36,220 nucleotides of DNA from Alphaproteobacteria bacterium (GCA_005882415.1 VBAE01000111.1:1-36220); one strand, 5' to 3'; counted from the first letter of the stretch, positions 7,987-18,781 are shown. Notes: generated by a model from the letters alone, not told the origin. Made by a program: numbers and translations.

Positions 7987-10581
7987 CTAGCCCTGGTTCT
8001 CGGCAGCCAGACGCTTCAACTGGTAGACCAGCTCAAGCGCCTCGCGCGGGCTGAGGGAATCGGCGTCCACCCCCGCCAACGCCTCTCGCACCGCGTCGCA
8101 GGCTGCGGCTTCTTCCGCTTCGGTAGCGGCCGCGGCGGCGAACAACGGCAAGTCGTCCAGCCCCGCCGCGATTCCGCCGGTGGCCGCCCGCCCCTCCTCC
8201 AGCTTGGCCAACACCGAGCGGGCCCGGGCCAGCACCGGCGCGGGCAGGCCCGCAAGCTTGGCCACCGCCAGCCCGTAGCTTCGGTCGGCGGGGCCGGTGG
8301 CGAGTTCGTGGAGGAAGACGAGCTCGCCTTTCCACTCGCGGGCGCGGACGTGGTGCAAGGACAGCGCGTCGAGGCGTTCGGCGAGCCGGGTCAGCTCGTG
8401 ATAATGGGTGGCGAACAGGCAGCGGCAGCGGTTGCGGTCGTGGATCGCCTCGACCACCGCCCAGGCGATGGCGAGGCCGTCATAAGTCGATGTGCCGCGG
8501 CCGACCTCGTCTAGGATGACGAAGCTTCGCTCGGTGGCTTGCGACAGGATCGCCGCGGTCTCGACCATCTCGACCATGAAGGTGGAGCGGCCGCGGGCGA
8601 GATTGTCGGAGGCGCCGACCCGGCTGAACAGGCGGTCGACCAGGCCGAGCGTCGCGCGGGCGGCGGGGACGAAGGCGCCGGCCTGGGCGAGGACGGCGAT
8701 CAAGGCGTTCTGGCGGAGGAATGTGGATTTGCCGCCCATGTTCGGGCCGGTGACCAGCCAAAGGCGCTCCTCCTCCGACAGGCTGCAATCGTTGGCGACG
8801 AAGCGGGCGCCGCTCGCCCTCAGCGCATCTTCGACGACCGGGTGGCGGCCGCCTTCGATTTCGAAGCAATTGTGCGGGGCGAAATGGGGGCGGGACCAGC
8901 CGCCTTCCGCGGCGCGCTCGGCAAGGGCTGCGGCGACGTCGAGGCGGGCGAGCGAGTCGGCGGCTGCAGCGATCGGCTCGGCCCGGGCCAGAGCGGCTTC
9001 GGTCAGGTCCTCGAGATGCGCGGCTTCGGCGGCGAGGGCGTGGGCGCCGGCCTGGCCGACCCGAAGCGCCTGGTCGTGAAGGTCGGGCGCGTTGAAGCGG
9101 ACGACGCCGGCGAGGGTCTGGCGGTGGGTAAAGCCCGAATCGGCGGCCATCAGCGGGTCGGCATGCTTGGCCGGAACCTCGATATGGTAACCGAGCACGC
9201 CATTGTGGCGGATCTTGAGGGTCGCGATGCCCGTCTGCTGGCGGTAGCGCGCCTCCAAGGACGCGATCGCCCGCCGCCCCTCGCCGCCCGTGGCGCGCAG
9301 GGCATCGAGGGCGTGGTCGTAGCCTTCCGCAATATAGCCGCCCTGGGCGCTGTCGATCGGTGGCATCGGCACGAGGGCTCGGGAGAGGAGATCGGTCAGC
9401 TCGCCATGGCCGGTGAGCGAGGGCAGCAGGCTCGCGAGCAAAGGCGGCTGGTCGGGGAGGGTGGCCAAGCGCGCATGGAGGCGGCGGGCTTCGTTGAGGC
9501 CGTCGCGGAGCTGGCCGAGGTCGCGCGGGCTGCCGCGGCCGGCGGCGAGGCGGCCGAGCGCCCGGCCGATGTCGGGGAGCGCTTTGAGCTGCCGGCGGAG
9601 CATCTCGCGGCTGCCGGCGTCGCGCTCGAACAAAGCGACGAGGTCGAGCCGCGCCTCGATCCGCTCCCGGTCGAGCAAAGGCGCGCCGATGTCGGCGGCG
9701 AGCAGACGCGCGCCGGCGCCGGTGACGGTTCGGTCGACCGCGTGGAGCAGGCTTCCGGGGCGGCCGCCGGTCGCGGAGGCGGTGAGCTCCAGGCTCTCGC
9801 GGGTGGCGGCGTCGATCATCATATGATCGCCAGCGGCCCGCGGGGTGGGCGGGCGGAGGAAGGGGAGCGATTCGCGGGCGACCTCGTCCAGATAAGCGAG
9901 CAGGCCGCCCGCGGCGCACAGTGCTGCTCGGTCGAAGCTTCCGAAGCCGTCGAGGGTCGCGACCTGGAAGCGCTCGCACAAGCGCTTCTCGGCCGAGACC
10001 GAGTCGAAGCCGCTCTTCCGCTCCTGATCGATCACTTCGGCCGCCGACAGCCGGGCGAGCTCGGCGTCGAGCGCGTGGGGCGGGATCGAACCGAGCTCGA
10101 AGCGCCCGGTGGAGATGTCGGCGGCGGCGAGGCCGAAGCGCTCCCCCACCTTGGCGATCGCGACCAGCCAATTGGCCGCGCGCGAATCGAGCAAAGCCTC
10201 CTCGGTCAGCGTTCCGGCGGTGACGACGCGGACGATGGCGCGGTTCACCACCGATTTGGAGCCGCGCTTCTTCGCCTCCGCCGGGCTCTCGGTCTGCTCG
10301 GCGATGGCGACCCGGAAGCCGCCCTTGATCAGCCGGGCGAGATAGCCTTCCGCGGCGTGGACGGGGACCCCGCACATCGGGATCGGCTCGCCCTCATGCT
10401 CGCCGCGGGCGGTGAGCGCGATGTCCAGGCACTGGGCGGCGGCCTTGGCGTCGTCGAAGAAGAGCTCGAAGAAGTCGCCCATCCGATAGAAGAGCAGGCA
10501 ATCGGGCGCCTCCGCCTTGATGGCGAGGTACTGCGCCATCATCGGAGAAGGAGCGCCGGAAGGTTTCGCCTGGGTGGCCAT
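7987..10581 (-). CDS. mutS: DNA mismatch repair protein MutS
   Basis: Full-length 864 aa; [32 protein letters not shown]; Walker [27 protein letters not shown]. Confidence 0.97.
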   Translation of the reverse strand: MATQAKPSGAPSPMMAQYLAIKAEAPDCLLFYRMGDFFELFFDDAKAAAQCLDIALTARGEHEGEPIPMCGVPVHAAEGYLARLIKGGFRVAIAEQTESPAEAKKRGSKSVVNRAIVRVVTAGTLTEEALLDSRAANWLVAIAKVGERFGLAAADISTGRFELGSIPPHALDAELARLSAAEVIDQERKSGFDSVSAEKRLCERFQVATLDGFGSFDRAALCAAGGLLAYLDEVARESLPFLRPPTPRAAGDHMMIDAATRESLELTASATGGRPGSLLHAVDRTVTGAGARLLAADIGAPLLDRERIEARLDLVALFERDAGSREMLRRQLKALPDIGRALGRLAAGRGSPRDLGQLRDGLNEARRLHARLATLPDQPPLLASLLPSLTGHGELTDLLSRALVPMPPIDSAQGGYIAEGYDHALDALRATGGEGRRAIASLEARYRQQTGIATLKIRHNGVLGYHIEVPAKHADPLMAADSGFTHRQTLAGVVRFNAPDLHDQALRVGQAGAHALAAEAAHLEDLTEAALARAEPIAAAADSLARLDVAAALAERAAEGGWSRPHFAPHNCFEIEGGRHPVVEDALRASGARFVANDCSLSEEERLWLVTGPNMGGKSTFLRQNALIAVLAQAGAFVPAARATLGLVDRLFSRVGASDNLARGRSTFMVEMVETAAILSQATERSFVILDEVGRGTSTYDGLAIAWAVVEAIHDRNRCRCLFATHYHELTRLAERLDALSLHHVRAREWKGELVFLHELATGPADRSYGLAVAKLAGLPAPVLARARSVLAKLEEGRAATGGIAAGLDDLPLFAAAAATEAEEAAACDAVREALAGVDADSLSPREALELVYQLKRLAAENQG

Positions 10582-10638
10582 GGTCGGGAGGGTAGTGGGT
10601 TAGCGCGGGCGGTGGAACCGGGGCGCGCCCCTTTTTCT

Positions 10639-10752
10639 CCTCCCCGGAACGGGGAGGGGGACCGGCCGAAATGAGCAGGTCGCGATGTCCCCCGGACATC
10701 GCTGGACAGTGCGGGGCACTGTCCACCTGCTCATGGTGGAGGGGGCCCGCCT
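10639..10752. repeat. nested palindromic intergenic repeat (R0)
   Basis: CTCCCC..GGGGAG hairpin plus a multi-branch palindrome at 10671-10734, in the mutS/maeB divergent gap. Confidence 0.75.
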
Positions 10753-10813
10753 CTCCACCGCACCGGAGCCAACTTCAAAAGCCTAAGGCAGCGGCAAAAG
10801 CCGGGAGTTGAGG

Positions 10814-13037
10814 ATGAGCGAAGGCAGCAACGTCAAATTCTCCGAGCAGGAAGCGCTGGACTTCCACTCCGAGGGGCGGCCCGGGAAGATCGAGATCATC
10901 GCGTCCAAGCCGATGGCGACGCAGCGCGATCTGAGCCTCGCTTATTCGCCCGGAGTCGCGGTGCCGGTGCGGGCGATCGCCGAGGATCCCGACAAGGCTT
11001 ACGATTATACCGCCAAGGGTAATCTCGTGGCCGTCATCTCGAACGGCACCGCCATCCTCGGCCTCGGCAATCTCGGCGCGCTTGCCTCGAAGCCGGTGAT
11101 GGAAGGCAAAGCGGTGCTGTTCAAGCGCTTCGCCGACGTCGATTCGATCGACCTCGAAGTCGCGACCGAAGACGTCGACGCCTTCGTCAACGCGGTCGCT
11201 TTGCTCGAGCCGAGCTTCGGCGGGATCAACCTGGAAGACATCGCCGCCCCCGCCTGCTTCATCATCGAGCAGACGCTGAAGGAGCGGATGAACATCCCGG
11301 TCTTCCACGACGACCAGCACGGCACCGCGATCATCACCGCCGCCGGCCTGATCAACGCCTGCCACCTCACCCGCCGCGATTTGAAGGACATCCGCGTCGT
11401 CGTGAACGGCGCCGGCGCGGCGGCGATCGCCTGCACCGAGCTGGTCAAGGCAATGGGTGTACGCGGCGACAATGTTATCATGTGCGACCGCAAGGGCGTG
11501 ATCCACAAGGGCCGCACCGACCTCGACCAATGGAAGTCGGCGCATGCGGTCGAAACGGACAAGCGCACGCTTGCCGACGCAGTCGACGGCGCGGATGTGT
11601 TCCTCGGCCTGTCGGCGGCCGGCGCGCTCAAGCCGGAAATGGTCGAGAGCATGGCCAAGGAACCGATCATTTTCGCGATGGCCAATCCCGACCCTGAGAT
11701 CTGGCCGCCCGACGCGCGCAAGGTCCGCCCCGACGCAATCCTCGCCACGGGCCGCTCGGACTTCCCCAACCAGGTCAACAACCCGCGCGACGACGATCAA
11801 CGACGAGATGAAGATCGCCGCCGCCGAAGCGCTCGCCGCGCTCGCCCGCCAGCAGGTGCCCGAGGAAGTGGCCGCGGCCTATGGCGGCAAAGCGCACAGC
11901 TTCGGCCCCGATTACATCATCCCCGCCCCCTTCGACCCGCGGCTGATGGAGATCGTCCCCGCCTCGGTCGCCCAGGCGGCGATGGACAGCGGCGTGGCGA
12001 GGAAGCCGATTGCCGACATGGCCGCGTACCGCACGCAACTCCGCTCCCGCCTCAACCCGACCACCTCGGTGCTGTCGCTCGCTTATGACGCGGCGCGCGC
12101 AAACCCGAAGCGCGTGCTGTTCGCGGAAGGGGACGAGGACATCGTGCTCCGCGCCGCGATCTCGTTCCGCGACGGCGGCTATGGCGTTCCGGTGCTGGTC
12201 GGGCGCGAGGACGTTCACGACCGGCTCCGCGCGCTCGGGGTCGACGATCCGGAGAGCTTCGAGGTTTTGAACAGCCGGGTCTACGGCCGGGTGCCGGAGA
12301 TGGTGGAATTCCTCTACGGGCGCCTCCACCGGCGCGGCTATCTGCACCGCGAAGTGGAGCGGATGGTCAACCAGGACCGCAATACGTTCGCCGCGCTCGC
12401 GCTCGCGCTGGGCGAAGCGGACGTTCTGATCACCGGCGTCACCCGGCCTTATGCCCAGACGGTGCGCCAGATCCAGCGCGTGCTCGACCCCAAGGCCGGC
12501 TGCACCCCGTTCGGGATCCACATCCTGGTCGGCCAGAGCCACACCACCTTCATGGCCGACACGACGGTGACCGAGCGGCCGAGCGCCGAGCAGCTCGCCG
12601 AGATCGCCATCCAGACCGCAGGAGTCGCCCGGCGGATGGGCCACGAGCCGCGCGTCGCCTTCCTGTCCTACTCGAATTTCGGCGATCCGGAGGGGAGCTA
12701 TCTCGACCGGATTCGCGACGCGGTGAAGGTGCTCGACGCCCAAGGCGCGGTCGATTTCGAATATGAAGGCGAGATGTCGCCCGACGTCGCGCTCAATCCG
12801 GCGATGGCCAAGGTCTACCCGTTCAGCCGCCTCACCGGCCCGGCCAATGTGCTGGTCATGCCGGGGCTCCAGACGGCGAACATCTCGGCCAAGCTCCTCC
12901 GCGAGCTCGGCGGCGACGCGGTGATCGGCCCGATGCTGGTAGGCATGGCGCAGCCCGTCCAGGTCGCCTCGATGACCACCTCGGCCTCCGAGCTGGTCAC
13001 TCTGGCGGTGCTTGCGGCAGGCGGGATCGTCGCCTGA
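10814..13037 (+). pseudogene. maeB: NADP-dependent malic enzyme (MaeB type, phosphotransacetylase-like C-terminus), interrupted by frameshift near 11780
   Basis: ORF 10808-12088 matches malic enzyme up to [14 protein letters not shown] 11544-13037 resumes at [22 protein letters not shown]... Confidence 0.85.
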
Positions 13038-13517
13038 TTATTGCGGGTTGTCGGGGGTGCTGCCCTGCTGGCTGGTCGCGCCGACCGCGCCGATATTGCC
13101 GAACAGCTCCTTGATGATGCTGGTCTGGCGTCCGAGCGTGGGGGTCTTGTCCTTGCTCGGGTTGATCGAGGCGACCTGCTCCATGCCGCGGCGGTCGACC
13201 GAGGCGACGTTGCCGGCGGCGTCGAAGCTGATCCGGACGACGGACTGGCTGTCCGGGTGCGGCATGTTGAACGCCATATTCTTGGTGTGGCGCGAGATAT
13301 AATACCAGTCGCGCTGGTCGAAGCCGCCGGTGAAGGTCGGGCGGCCGAGCGTTGCGGTGACCGAATCGCGATTGTCGACCCCGGGCTGGACCGATGAGAC
13401 GAGCGTCTCGTCCATCACATAGCCCATCCGGTCCTGGATCTTGGTGCAGCCGCTTGCGAGCAGCCCGGCGGCCAATGCCATCGCCAGAGCGGCGCTTCGT
13501 CCGTGACCGAGGATCAT
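13038..13517 (-). CDS. bamE: outer membrane protein assembly factor BamE (OmlA/SmpA family) lipoprotein
   Basis: Lipobox LLASGC; GYVMDETLVSSVQPGVDNRDSVTATLGRPTF...DWYYISRHTKNMAF. Confidence 0.9.
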   Translation of the reverse strand: MILGHGRSAALAMALAAGLLASGCTKIQDRMGYVMDETLVSSVQPGVDNRDSVTATLGRPTFTGGFDQRDWYYISRHTKNMAFNMPHPDSQSVVRISFDAAGNVASVDRRGMEQVASINPSKDKTPTLGRQTSIIKELFGNIGAVGATSQQGSTPDNPQ

Positions 13518-13653
13518 GCTGGAAATTCTCCTGAAAACCTGCGCCGCACGCTCCGGGCGCGCGGCCGACGCCCTTGCGGGCCGTGCCTTGAGGCACCAAT
13601 ATCCGACGAAAGCTGAATGGCGCAAGTACGCGCCCGTCCCGGAGCGCCCGCCT

Positions 13654-14103
13654 TTGACCTTTCTCACCCGCATTTTCGGCGGCCGCCGCGAGCGCGAACG
13701 GCTCCGGCCGCTCTACGACGCCGTCGTCGCGGCGGGGCGCGCGCCGGTCTGGTACCGCGACGGCGAGGTGCCGGACAGCGTGGAAGGGCGGTTCGAGATG
13801 ATCGCGGCCACCCTGTCGCTGGTGCTGCTGCGGCTGGAGGCGGACGGGGAGGCGACCCGCCGCGATTCGGTCTTCGTCGTCGGCAAGCATATCGGCAAGA
13901 TCATGGGCGCCGTGGGGGGCAGGCTCGGCGTCTTCCGGGGCGCCGGGAGCCTCGACGAGCCGGTGCGGCACAACATCTTCCGCAATGCTCCGCCGTCCGA
14001 GGCGGCGGTGGCCAAGGTCGCGAAGCGGCTGGAGGCCTTCCGGGCAGCCCTCGCCGCCCTTCCCAGCGAAACCCTCCTCAACGGAAATGTGCCGACGCCA
14101 TGA
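13654..14103 (+). CDS. ubiquinol-cytochrome c chaperone (CBP3-type) family, with apparent internal deletion
   Basis: LRPLYDAVVAAGRAPVWYRDGEVPDSVEGRFEMIAATLSLVLLRLE...VVGKHIGKIMGAVGGRLG; TTG start inferred. Confidence 0.8.
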   Translation: MTFLTRIFGGRRERERLRPLYDAVVAAGRAPVWYRDGEVPDSVEGRFEMIAATLSLVLLRLEADGEATRRDSVFVVGKHIGKIMGAVGGRLGVFRGAGSLDEPVRHNIFRNAPPSEAAVAKVAKRLEAFRAALAALPSETLLNGNVPTP

Positions 14104-14627
14104 CTGCAGAATTCAGCCGTCCGATCCGCACCGACACCGTGGGCGCCGCCGCCAAGCATCTCGACATCGAGGCGACTCTAGCGGAGCGCGAGGCGCTGGC
14201 GCGGCGCTTCGTCATCCCCGCGGTGGACAGCCTCACCGCCGAGGTCGAGGTGACCCGCAACGGCGAAATGCTGAGCGCGCGCGGGTCGCTGAAGGCCGCC
14301 GTCACCCAGAGCTGCGTCGCCACCGATGAGCCGGTCGAGCAACAGGTCTCCGAGAGTTTTGAGATCCTGTTCCGCCCGCACCCGGCCGAGGTGGGCGCCG
14401 ACGAGGAAATCGAGCTCAGCGCCGGCGAGCTCGACGTGGTGTTCTACGACGGCGTCACGATCGACGTCGGCGAAGCGGTGGCGGAGTCGCTCGCCCTCGC
14501 CCTCGACCCCTACCCCCGCTCCCCCGCCGCCGAGGCCGCCCTTCGCGAGGCCGGGGTCAAGACCGAAGAGGAGGCCCGGATGGAATCGAGCCCCTTCGCG
14601 GTGCTGAAGGACAAGCTCGGAAAGTAA
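14100..14627 (+). CDS. DUF177 / YceD family protein
   Basis: FSRPIRTDTVG...VTQSCVATDEPVEQQVSESFEILFRP...VFYDGVTIDVGEAVAESLALALDPYPR; ATGA overlap with upstream gene. Confidence 0.88.
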   Translation: MTAEFSRPIRTDTVGAAAKHLDIEATLAEREALARRFVIPAVDSLTAEVEVTRNGEMLSARGSLKAAVTQSCVATDEPVEQQVSESFEILFRPHPAEVGADEEIELSAGELDVVFYDGVTIDVGEAVAESLALALDPYPRSPAAEAALREAGVKTEEEARMESSPFAVLKDKLGK

Positions 14628-14630
14628 GTC

Positions 14631-14785
14631 CTCCCCGTCGAAGACGGGGAGGGGGACCCCGCGTAGCGGGGTGGAGGGGTAGAAGGCTCGGAACGGGTGG
14701 GTTCTCGCGCGAACCGCTCACTCCCCGCCAGCTACCCCTCCACCACCCTGCGGGCGGTCCCCCTCCCCCGCTACGCGCGGGGAGG
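14631..14785. repeat. long palindromic intergenic repeat (R1)
   Basis: ctccccgtcgaagacggggagggggaccccgcgtagcggggtggaggggt ... acccctccaccaccctgcgggcggtccccctcccc. Confidence 0.85.
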
Positions 14786-14786
14786 A

Positions 14787-16286
14787 CTAATATTGCCCGT
14801 AGCGGCCCATGACGGAGGCGAAGAGGGCGCGGCTGTCGAAGCCGATGCCGTCCTTGAACACGATCTCGACATTTTCGAGGTCTTCTATCCGCCGCGACGG
14901 GTCGCCGCGGACGATGAGGAGGTCGGCATTCTTGCCGACCGCGACCGAGCCGATGCGGTGGGCGAGGCCGAGATAGGTGGCGCCGTTCAGCGTTCCGATT
15001 CGGATCGCCTCCAGGGGCGTGAAGCCGGCCTGGGTGAGGAGCTCGATCGCCCGCACGTCGCCGAAGCCGGGGAGGACGTTGCCGGCGCCGGTCGGGTCGG
15101 GCCCGGCGATCAGAAGGCCGCCGGCGCGGACGAAGGCGCGCTCCATAAGGAGTTCGTTCGCCCACAGCTTCGCCCGCGCCGCGATCCTCTCGGGCGGGGA
15201 GGAGGCGGAGAGGGCGCGCAGCTTCAGATAATCGGATCGCGCCTCCGGGCTCAAAGCCGCGAGCTGGCGCGGGTCGAGGGGGCGGTAGGCGGGGGAGGTC
15301 GGCTCGAACACCGGCAGGGTCGAGGTCACCGCCACTTTCGCCTGGACGAGCTGGCGGATCAGCGCCTGCCCGGCCGGGCTGTCCGGCTCCATAGCGGCGA
15401 GGGTCGGGCCGCCGACGGTCGCCGGGCAGAGGTCCGGCTTCTTGCCCGGATCGTTCTGGGTGTTGACCCAGAAGCCGTGCTCGAGATCGTCGATTCCGAG
15501 CGCCGCGGCTTCCGGATAGGTGACCGAGCAGAGATGGCCGGTGAGCTTCAGCCCGCGGCGGTGCGCCTCGTCGATCGCCGCTTTGAGCTGGGCCCGGCTG
15601 ATGTTCATGTACGCCTTGAACGAGGTCGCGCCCTGGTCGGCCCAGAAGGCGACGGTGCGCCGCGCCTCGTCCGCGTCGCGAAGCTGGTGCATCTGGATGA
15701 AGGGGCTGTTGGGCCCTTCCAGATAGGGTCCGGTCACATCCATATGCGGCCCGGCGATCTTGCCCGCGTCGATCTGCGCTTTGACGTTCAAGTCCGTGTA
15801 GGGCTCGACGCTGCCCGTCGTCCGCATCGTCGTCACCCCGGCCGCGAGGTAGAGGCGCGGCGCGCTGAAGGTCATCTGCGGGACGAGCGGGCTCGGCGAG
15901 TCCGAATGGCCTTCGGCGTCCAGGTCCGGCCGCGCGATATAGTACATATGGTCGTGCATGCCGACGATGCCGGGGAGCACGGTCGTTCCGGCAAGGTCGA
16001 TCACCCGGGCGCCCGAAGGCACCGGAGCGCCGGGACCGCCGATCGCAGCGATCCGTCCGCCTTCGATCAGGATCGACCGGTCGTCGAGCGCCGCAGCCCC
16101 GGTGCCGTCGACGATCCGGACATGGGTGAGGAGTATCCGACCGCCGGGGATCTTGACGAAGGGCTGCACCGCTTCGCTGGGTTTGGCCGGCGGAGGGAGG
16201 ATTCGGGCGGCGAGGTCCACGCGAGGGTTGGGGGCGGCGCCGGTGAGGGCCACCGCTGCGAGAAGGAGTCCGACAGACTTGTTCAT
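14787..16286 (-). CDS. amidohydrolase family protein (secreted)
   Basis: Signal peptide MNKSVGLLLAAVALTGAA; IVDGTGAAALDDRSILIEGGRIAAIG; GMHDHMYY; VAVGKNADLLIVRGDP. Confidence 0.9.
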   Translation of the reverse strand: MNKSVGLLLAAVALTGAAPNPRVDLAARILPPPAKPSEAVQPFVKIPGGRILLTHVRIVDGTGAAALDDRSILIEGGRIAAIGGPGAPVPSGARVIDLAGTTVLPGIVGMHDHMYYIARPDLDAEGHSDSPSPLVPQMTFSAPRLYLAAGVTTMRTTGSVEPYTDLNVKAQIDAGKIAGPHMDVTGPYLEGPNSPFIQMHQLRDADEARRTVAFWADQGATSFKAYMNISRAQLKAAIDEAHRRGLKLTGHLCSVTYPEAAALGIDDLEHGFWVNTQNDPGKKPDLCPATVGGPTLAAMEPDSPAGQALIRQLVQAKVAVTSTLPVFEPTSPAYRPLDPRQLAALSPEARSDYLKLRALSASSPPERIAARAKLWANELLMERAFVRAGGLLIAGPDPTGAGNVLPGFGDVRAIELLTQAGFTPLEAIRIGTLNGATYLGLAHRIGSVAVGKNADLLIVRGDPSRRIEDLENVEIVFKDGIGFDSRALFASVMGRYGQY

Positions 16287-16310
16287 TTCACGCCCCCCTC
16301 GTCCCAACAT

Positions 16311-16406
16311 CGTCATGCCGGACTTGATCCGGCATCCATGAACACGGATCGCGTCCAGTTCTCACAAACCTGTGTTCATGGATTCCGGGTCAAGCCCGGA
16401 ATGACG
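16311..16406. repeat. palindromic intergenic repeat, CGTCATGCCGGACTTGATCCGG family
   Basis: cgtcatgccggacttgatccggcatccatgaacac ... gtgttcatggattccgggtcaagcccggaatgacg. Confidence 0.85.
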
Positions 16407-16410
16407 GTTC

Positions 16411-16917
16411 TTAGAACGGAACGTCGTCGTCGAGGTCGGTGTCGAAAGCCGGCTGCGGGCGGGGCTGGGGACGGGAGGCGCCGCCGCCACCGCCGAAGCC
16501 GCCACCTCCGCTCTCATAGCCGCCGCCGAAATCGTCCCCCGCACCGGCCCCACCACCGCCGCCGCCACCGCCGCGGCTGTCGAGCAACACGAGCTCGCCG
16601 CGGAAGCGCTGGAGGACGATCTCGGTCGAATAGCGGTCGGCGCCCGACTGGTCGGTCCATTTGCGGGTCTGGATCTGGCCCTCCAGGTAAACCTTGGAGC
16701 CCTTGCGCAAGTACGACTTGGCGACCTTGCCGAGATTCTCGTTGAAGATCACCACCCGGTGCCACTCGGTCCGCTCCTGGCGCTGGCCGTCCCGGTCCTT
16801 CCAGCTCTCCGACGTGGCGAGGCGAAGGTTCACCACCTCGCCGCCGTTATTGAGCGAGCGGCTCTCCGGATCGTCGCCCAGATTGCCGACCAGGATCACC
16901 TTGTTGACGCCCGCCAT
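16411..16917 (-). CDS. ssb: single-stranded DNA-binding protein
   Basis: [18 protein letters not shown]...[11 protein letters not shown]...[20 protein letters not shown]; Gly-rich linker; acidic tip DDDVPF. Confidence 0.96.
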   Translation of the reverse strand: MAGVNKVILVGNLGDDPESRSLNNGGEVVNLRLATSESWKDRDGQRQERTEWHRVVIFNENLGKVAKSYLRKGSKVYLEGQIQTRKWTDQSGADRYSTEIVLQRFRGELVLLDSRGGGGGGGGAGAGDDFGGGYESGGGGFGGGGGASRPQPRPQPAFDTDLDDDVPF

Positions 16918-16927
16918 TCCTACTCTC

Positions 16928-18781
16928 CTAAAGCCCCAGGGCCACCGCGCCCCAATAGACCGCGCCCGCGGCCACATAAGCCAGCGCGAAGAGATAGCCT
17001 AGCATGAAGGCGGGCCACTTCCACCCGTTCGTCTCCCTTCGAGTAACGGCAACTGTGGATAAGCATTGGGGGGCGAAGACGAACCAGGCGAGGAAGGCCA
17101 AAGCGGTCGGGAGCGACCAGCGGCCGCGCAGGCGATCCTCGATGACCCGGCTGCCCTCGTCGCTGTCGTCGGCCTGGATCGAGTAGGCGGTGGCCAGCGC
17201 GGAGACGGCCACCTCGCGCGCCGCCATCGCCGGGATCAAGGCGAGCGCGATCTCATGGTTGAAGCCGATCGGGCGGACGACGACTTCCAGCGCGCCCGCC
17301 ACCTTGCCGGCGATCGAGCTGTCGAGCGCGGTCTCTCCGGGCTTCGGCTGCGGGAAAGCGAGCAGGGCCCAAAGGATCACGGTGGAGACGAGGATGATCG
17401 TCCCCGCACGCTTCAGGAAGATGAGCGTCCGGCTCCACAGGCCGATCGCGATGTCGCGCGCCCGGGGGAGCTGATATTTCGGCATCTCCATCATGAAGCC
17501 GCGCGGGGCGCCCCTGGTCACGGTGAAGCGGAGTACCAGGGCCGCCACCAAAGCCCCGAGCACGCCGAGCACATAGAGGCCGAACAGCACCAGCCCCTGC
17601 AACCCGATGCCCATGCCGATGCTCCGCGCCGGAATGAACGCGCCGATGATGATTCCGTAGACCGGCAGCCGCGCCGAGCAGGTCATCAAGGGCGCGATGA
17701 GGATGGTGGTCAGGCGGTGCTTGGGATCCTCGATCGTTCGGGTCGCCATGATCCCGGGAATGGCGCAGGCGAAGGAGGAGAGGAGGGGGATGAAGGCGTG
17801 ACCGGAGAGGCCGACCCGGGCCATCAGCCGGTCCATCAGGAAGGCCGCGCGGACCATATAGCCGCTCGCCTCCAGCACCAGAATGAACAGGAACAGGATC
17901 AATATCTGAGGCAAGAAGGCGATCACCGCGCCGACCCCCGCGAGCACCCCGTCGACGAGCAGCGAGCGGAGCAGCCCGTCCGGGATGATCCCGGCGACTG
18001 CGCCCTGCGTCGCGGCGACCAGTGCCTCGATCCAATTCACCGGCGCCTCGCTCCAGGCGAACACCGCCTGGAACATGAAGAACATGATCCCGACGAAGAT
18101 CAGCGGCCCCGCAACCGGGTGGAGCGCGATGGAATCGATGATCTGGGTCGAGCGGCGGACCTCGCGCTCGCTCACCGTCACCAGTTTCGCGATCGCGCGG
18201 GCGCGGCGCTGGATGGCGGCGAAGTCTTCGGCTTTGGCACCGTCGCCGGCACGAAGGCGGCGGGCGGCCCCGACCGAGGCGCTCAAAGCTTCCTTCAATT
18301 CATCCCCGCCGCGGCGGCGGACCGCGACCGTCTCGATCACCGGCACGCCGAGCTCCCGCTCAAGCGCCACGGGATCGATGTCGAGGCCGTCGCGGCGGGC
18401 GAGGTCGACCATGTTGAGCGCCACCACCGTCGGCGCGCCGAGTGCGATCAGCTGCAAAGCGAAGCGAAGGTGATTGTCGAGATTGCTGGCGTCGAGGACG
18501 ATCAGAAGCGCGTCGGGCAGCCGCTCGCCCTGCTGCTTGCCCAAGAGGACGTCGCGGGTCACCTCCTCATCCGGGCTGGAGGGATCGAGACTGTAGGCGC
18601 CGGGGAGGTCGACCAGCTCGACCGGCCGGCCGTCGGCAAGATAGAGGCGGCCCGACTTCCGCTCGACGGTGACGCCCGGATAATTGCCGACCTTCTGTCG
18701 CGCCCCGGTCAGCATGTTGAACAGGGCGCTCTTGCCGGCATTGGGATTGCCGACCACCGCGATCAGCGGATAGGTGCTCAC
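16928..18781 (-). CDS. feoB: ferrous iron transport protein B
   Basis: [64 protein letters not shown]. Confidence 0.96.
   Translation of the reverse strand: MSTYPLIAVVGNPNAGKSALFNMLTGARQKVGNYPGVTVERKSGRLYLADGRPVELVDLPGAYSLDPSSPDEEVTRDVLLGKQQGERLPDALLIVLDASNLDNHLRFALQLIALGAPTVVALNMVDLARRDGLDIDPVALERELGVPVIETVAVRRRGGDELKEALSASVGAARRLRAGDGAKAEDFAAIQRRARAIAKLVTVSEREVRRSTQIIDSIALHPVAGPLIFVGIMFFMFQAVFAWSEAPVNWIEALVAATQGAVAGIIPDGLLRSLLVDGVLAGVGAVIAFLPQILILFLFILVLEASGYMVRAAFLMDRLMARVGLSGHAFIPLLSSFACAIPGIMATRTIEDPKHRLTTILIAPLMTCSARLPVYGIIIGAFIPARSIGMGIGLQGLVLFGLYVLGVLGALVAALVLRFTVTRGAPRGFMMEMPKYQLPRARDIAIGLWSRTLIFLKRAGTIILVSTVILWALLAFPQPKPGETALDSSIAGKVAGALEVVVRPIGFNHEIALALIPAMAAREVAVSALATAYSIQADDSDEGSRVIEDRLRGRWSLPTALAFLAWFVFAPQCLSTVAVTRRETNGWKWPAFMLGYLFALAYVAAGAVYWGAVALGL

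Noticed and set aside
8539-10674. 711-aa + strand ORF antisense to mutS (and the 631-aa shifted-frame ORF)
   Set aside because: Mirror/shifted ORFs; MutS motifs are intact on the real frame
16411-16600. Gly-rich tract in SSB as an anomaly
   Set aside because: Disordered Gly-rich linker before the acidic tip is normal for SSB
14697-16745. 682-aa + strand ORF over amidohydrolase and ssb
   Set aside because: Spans two real antisense genes and intergenic repeats
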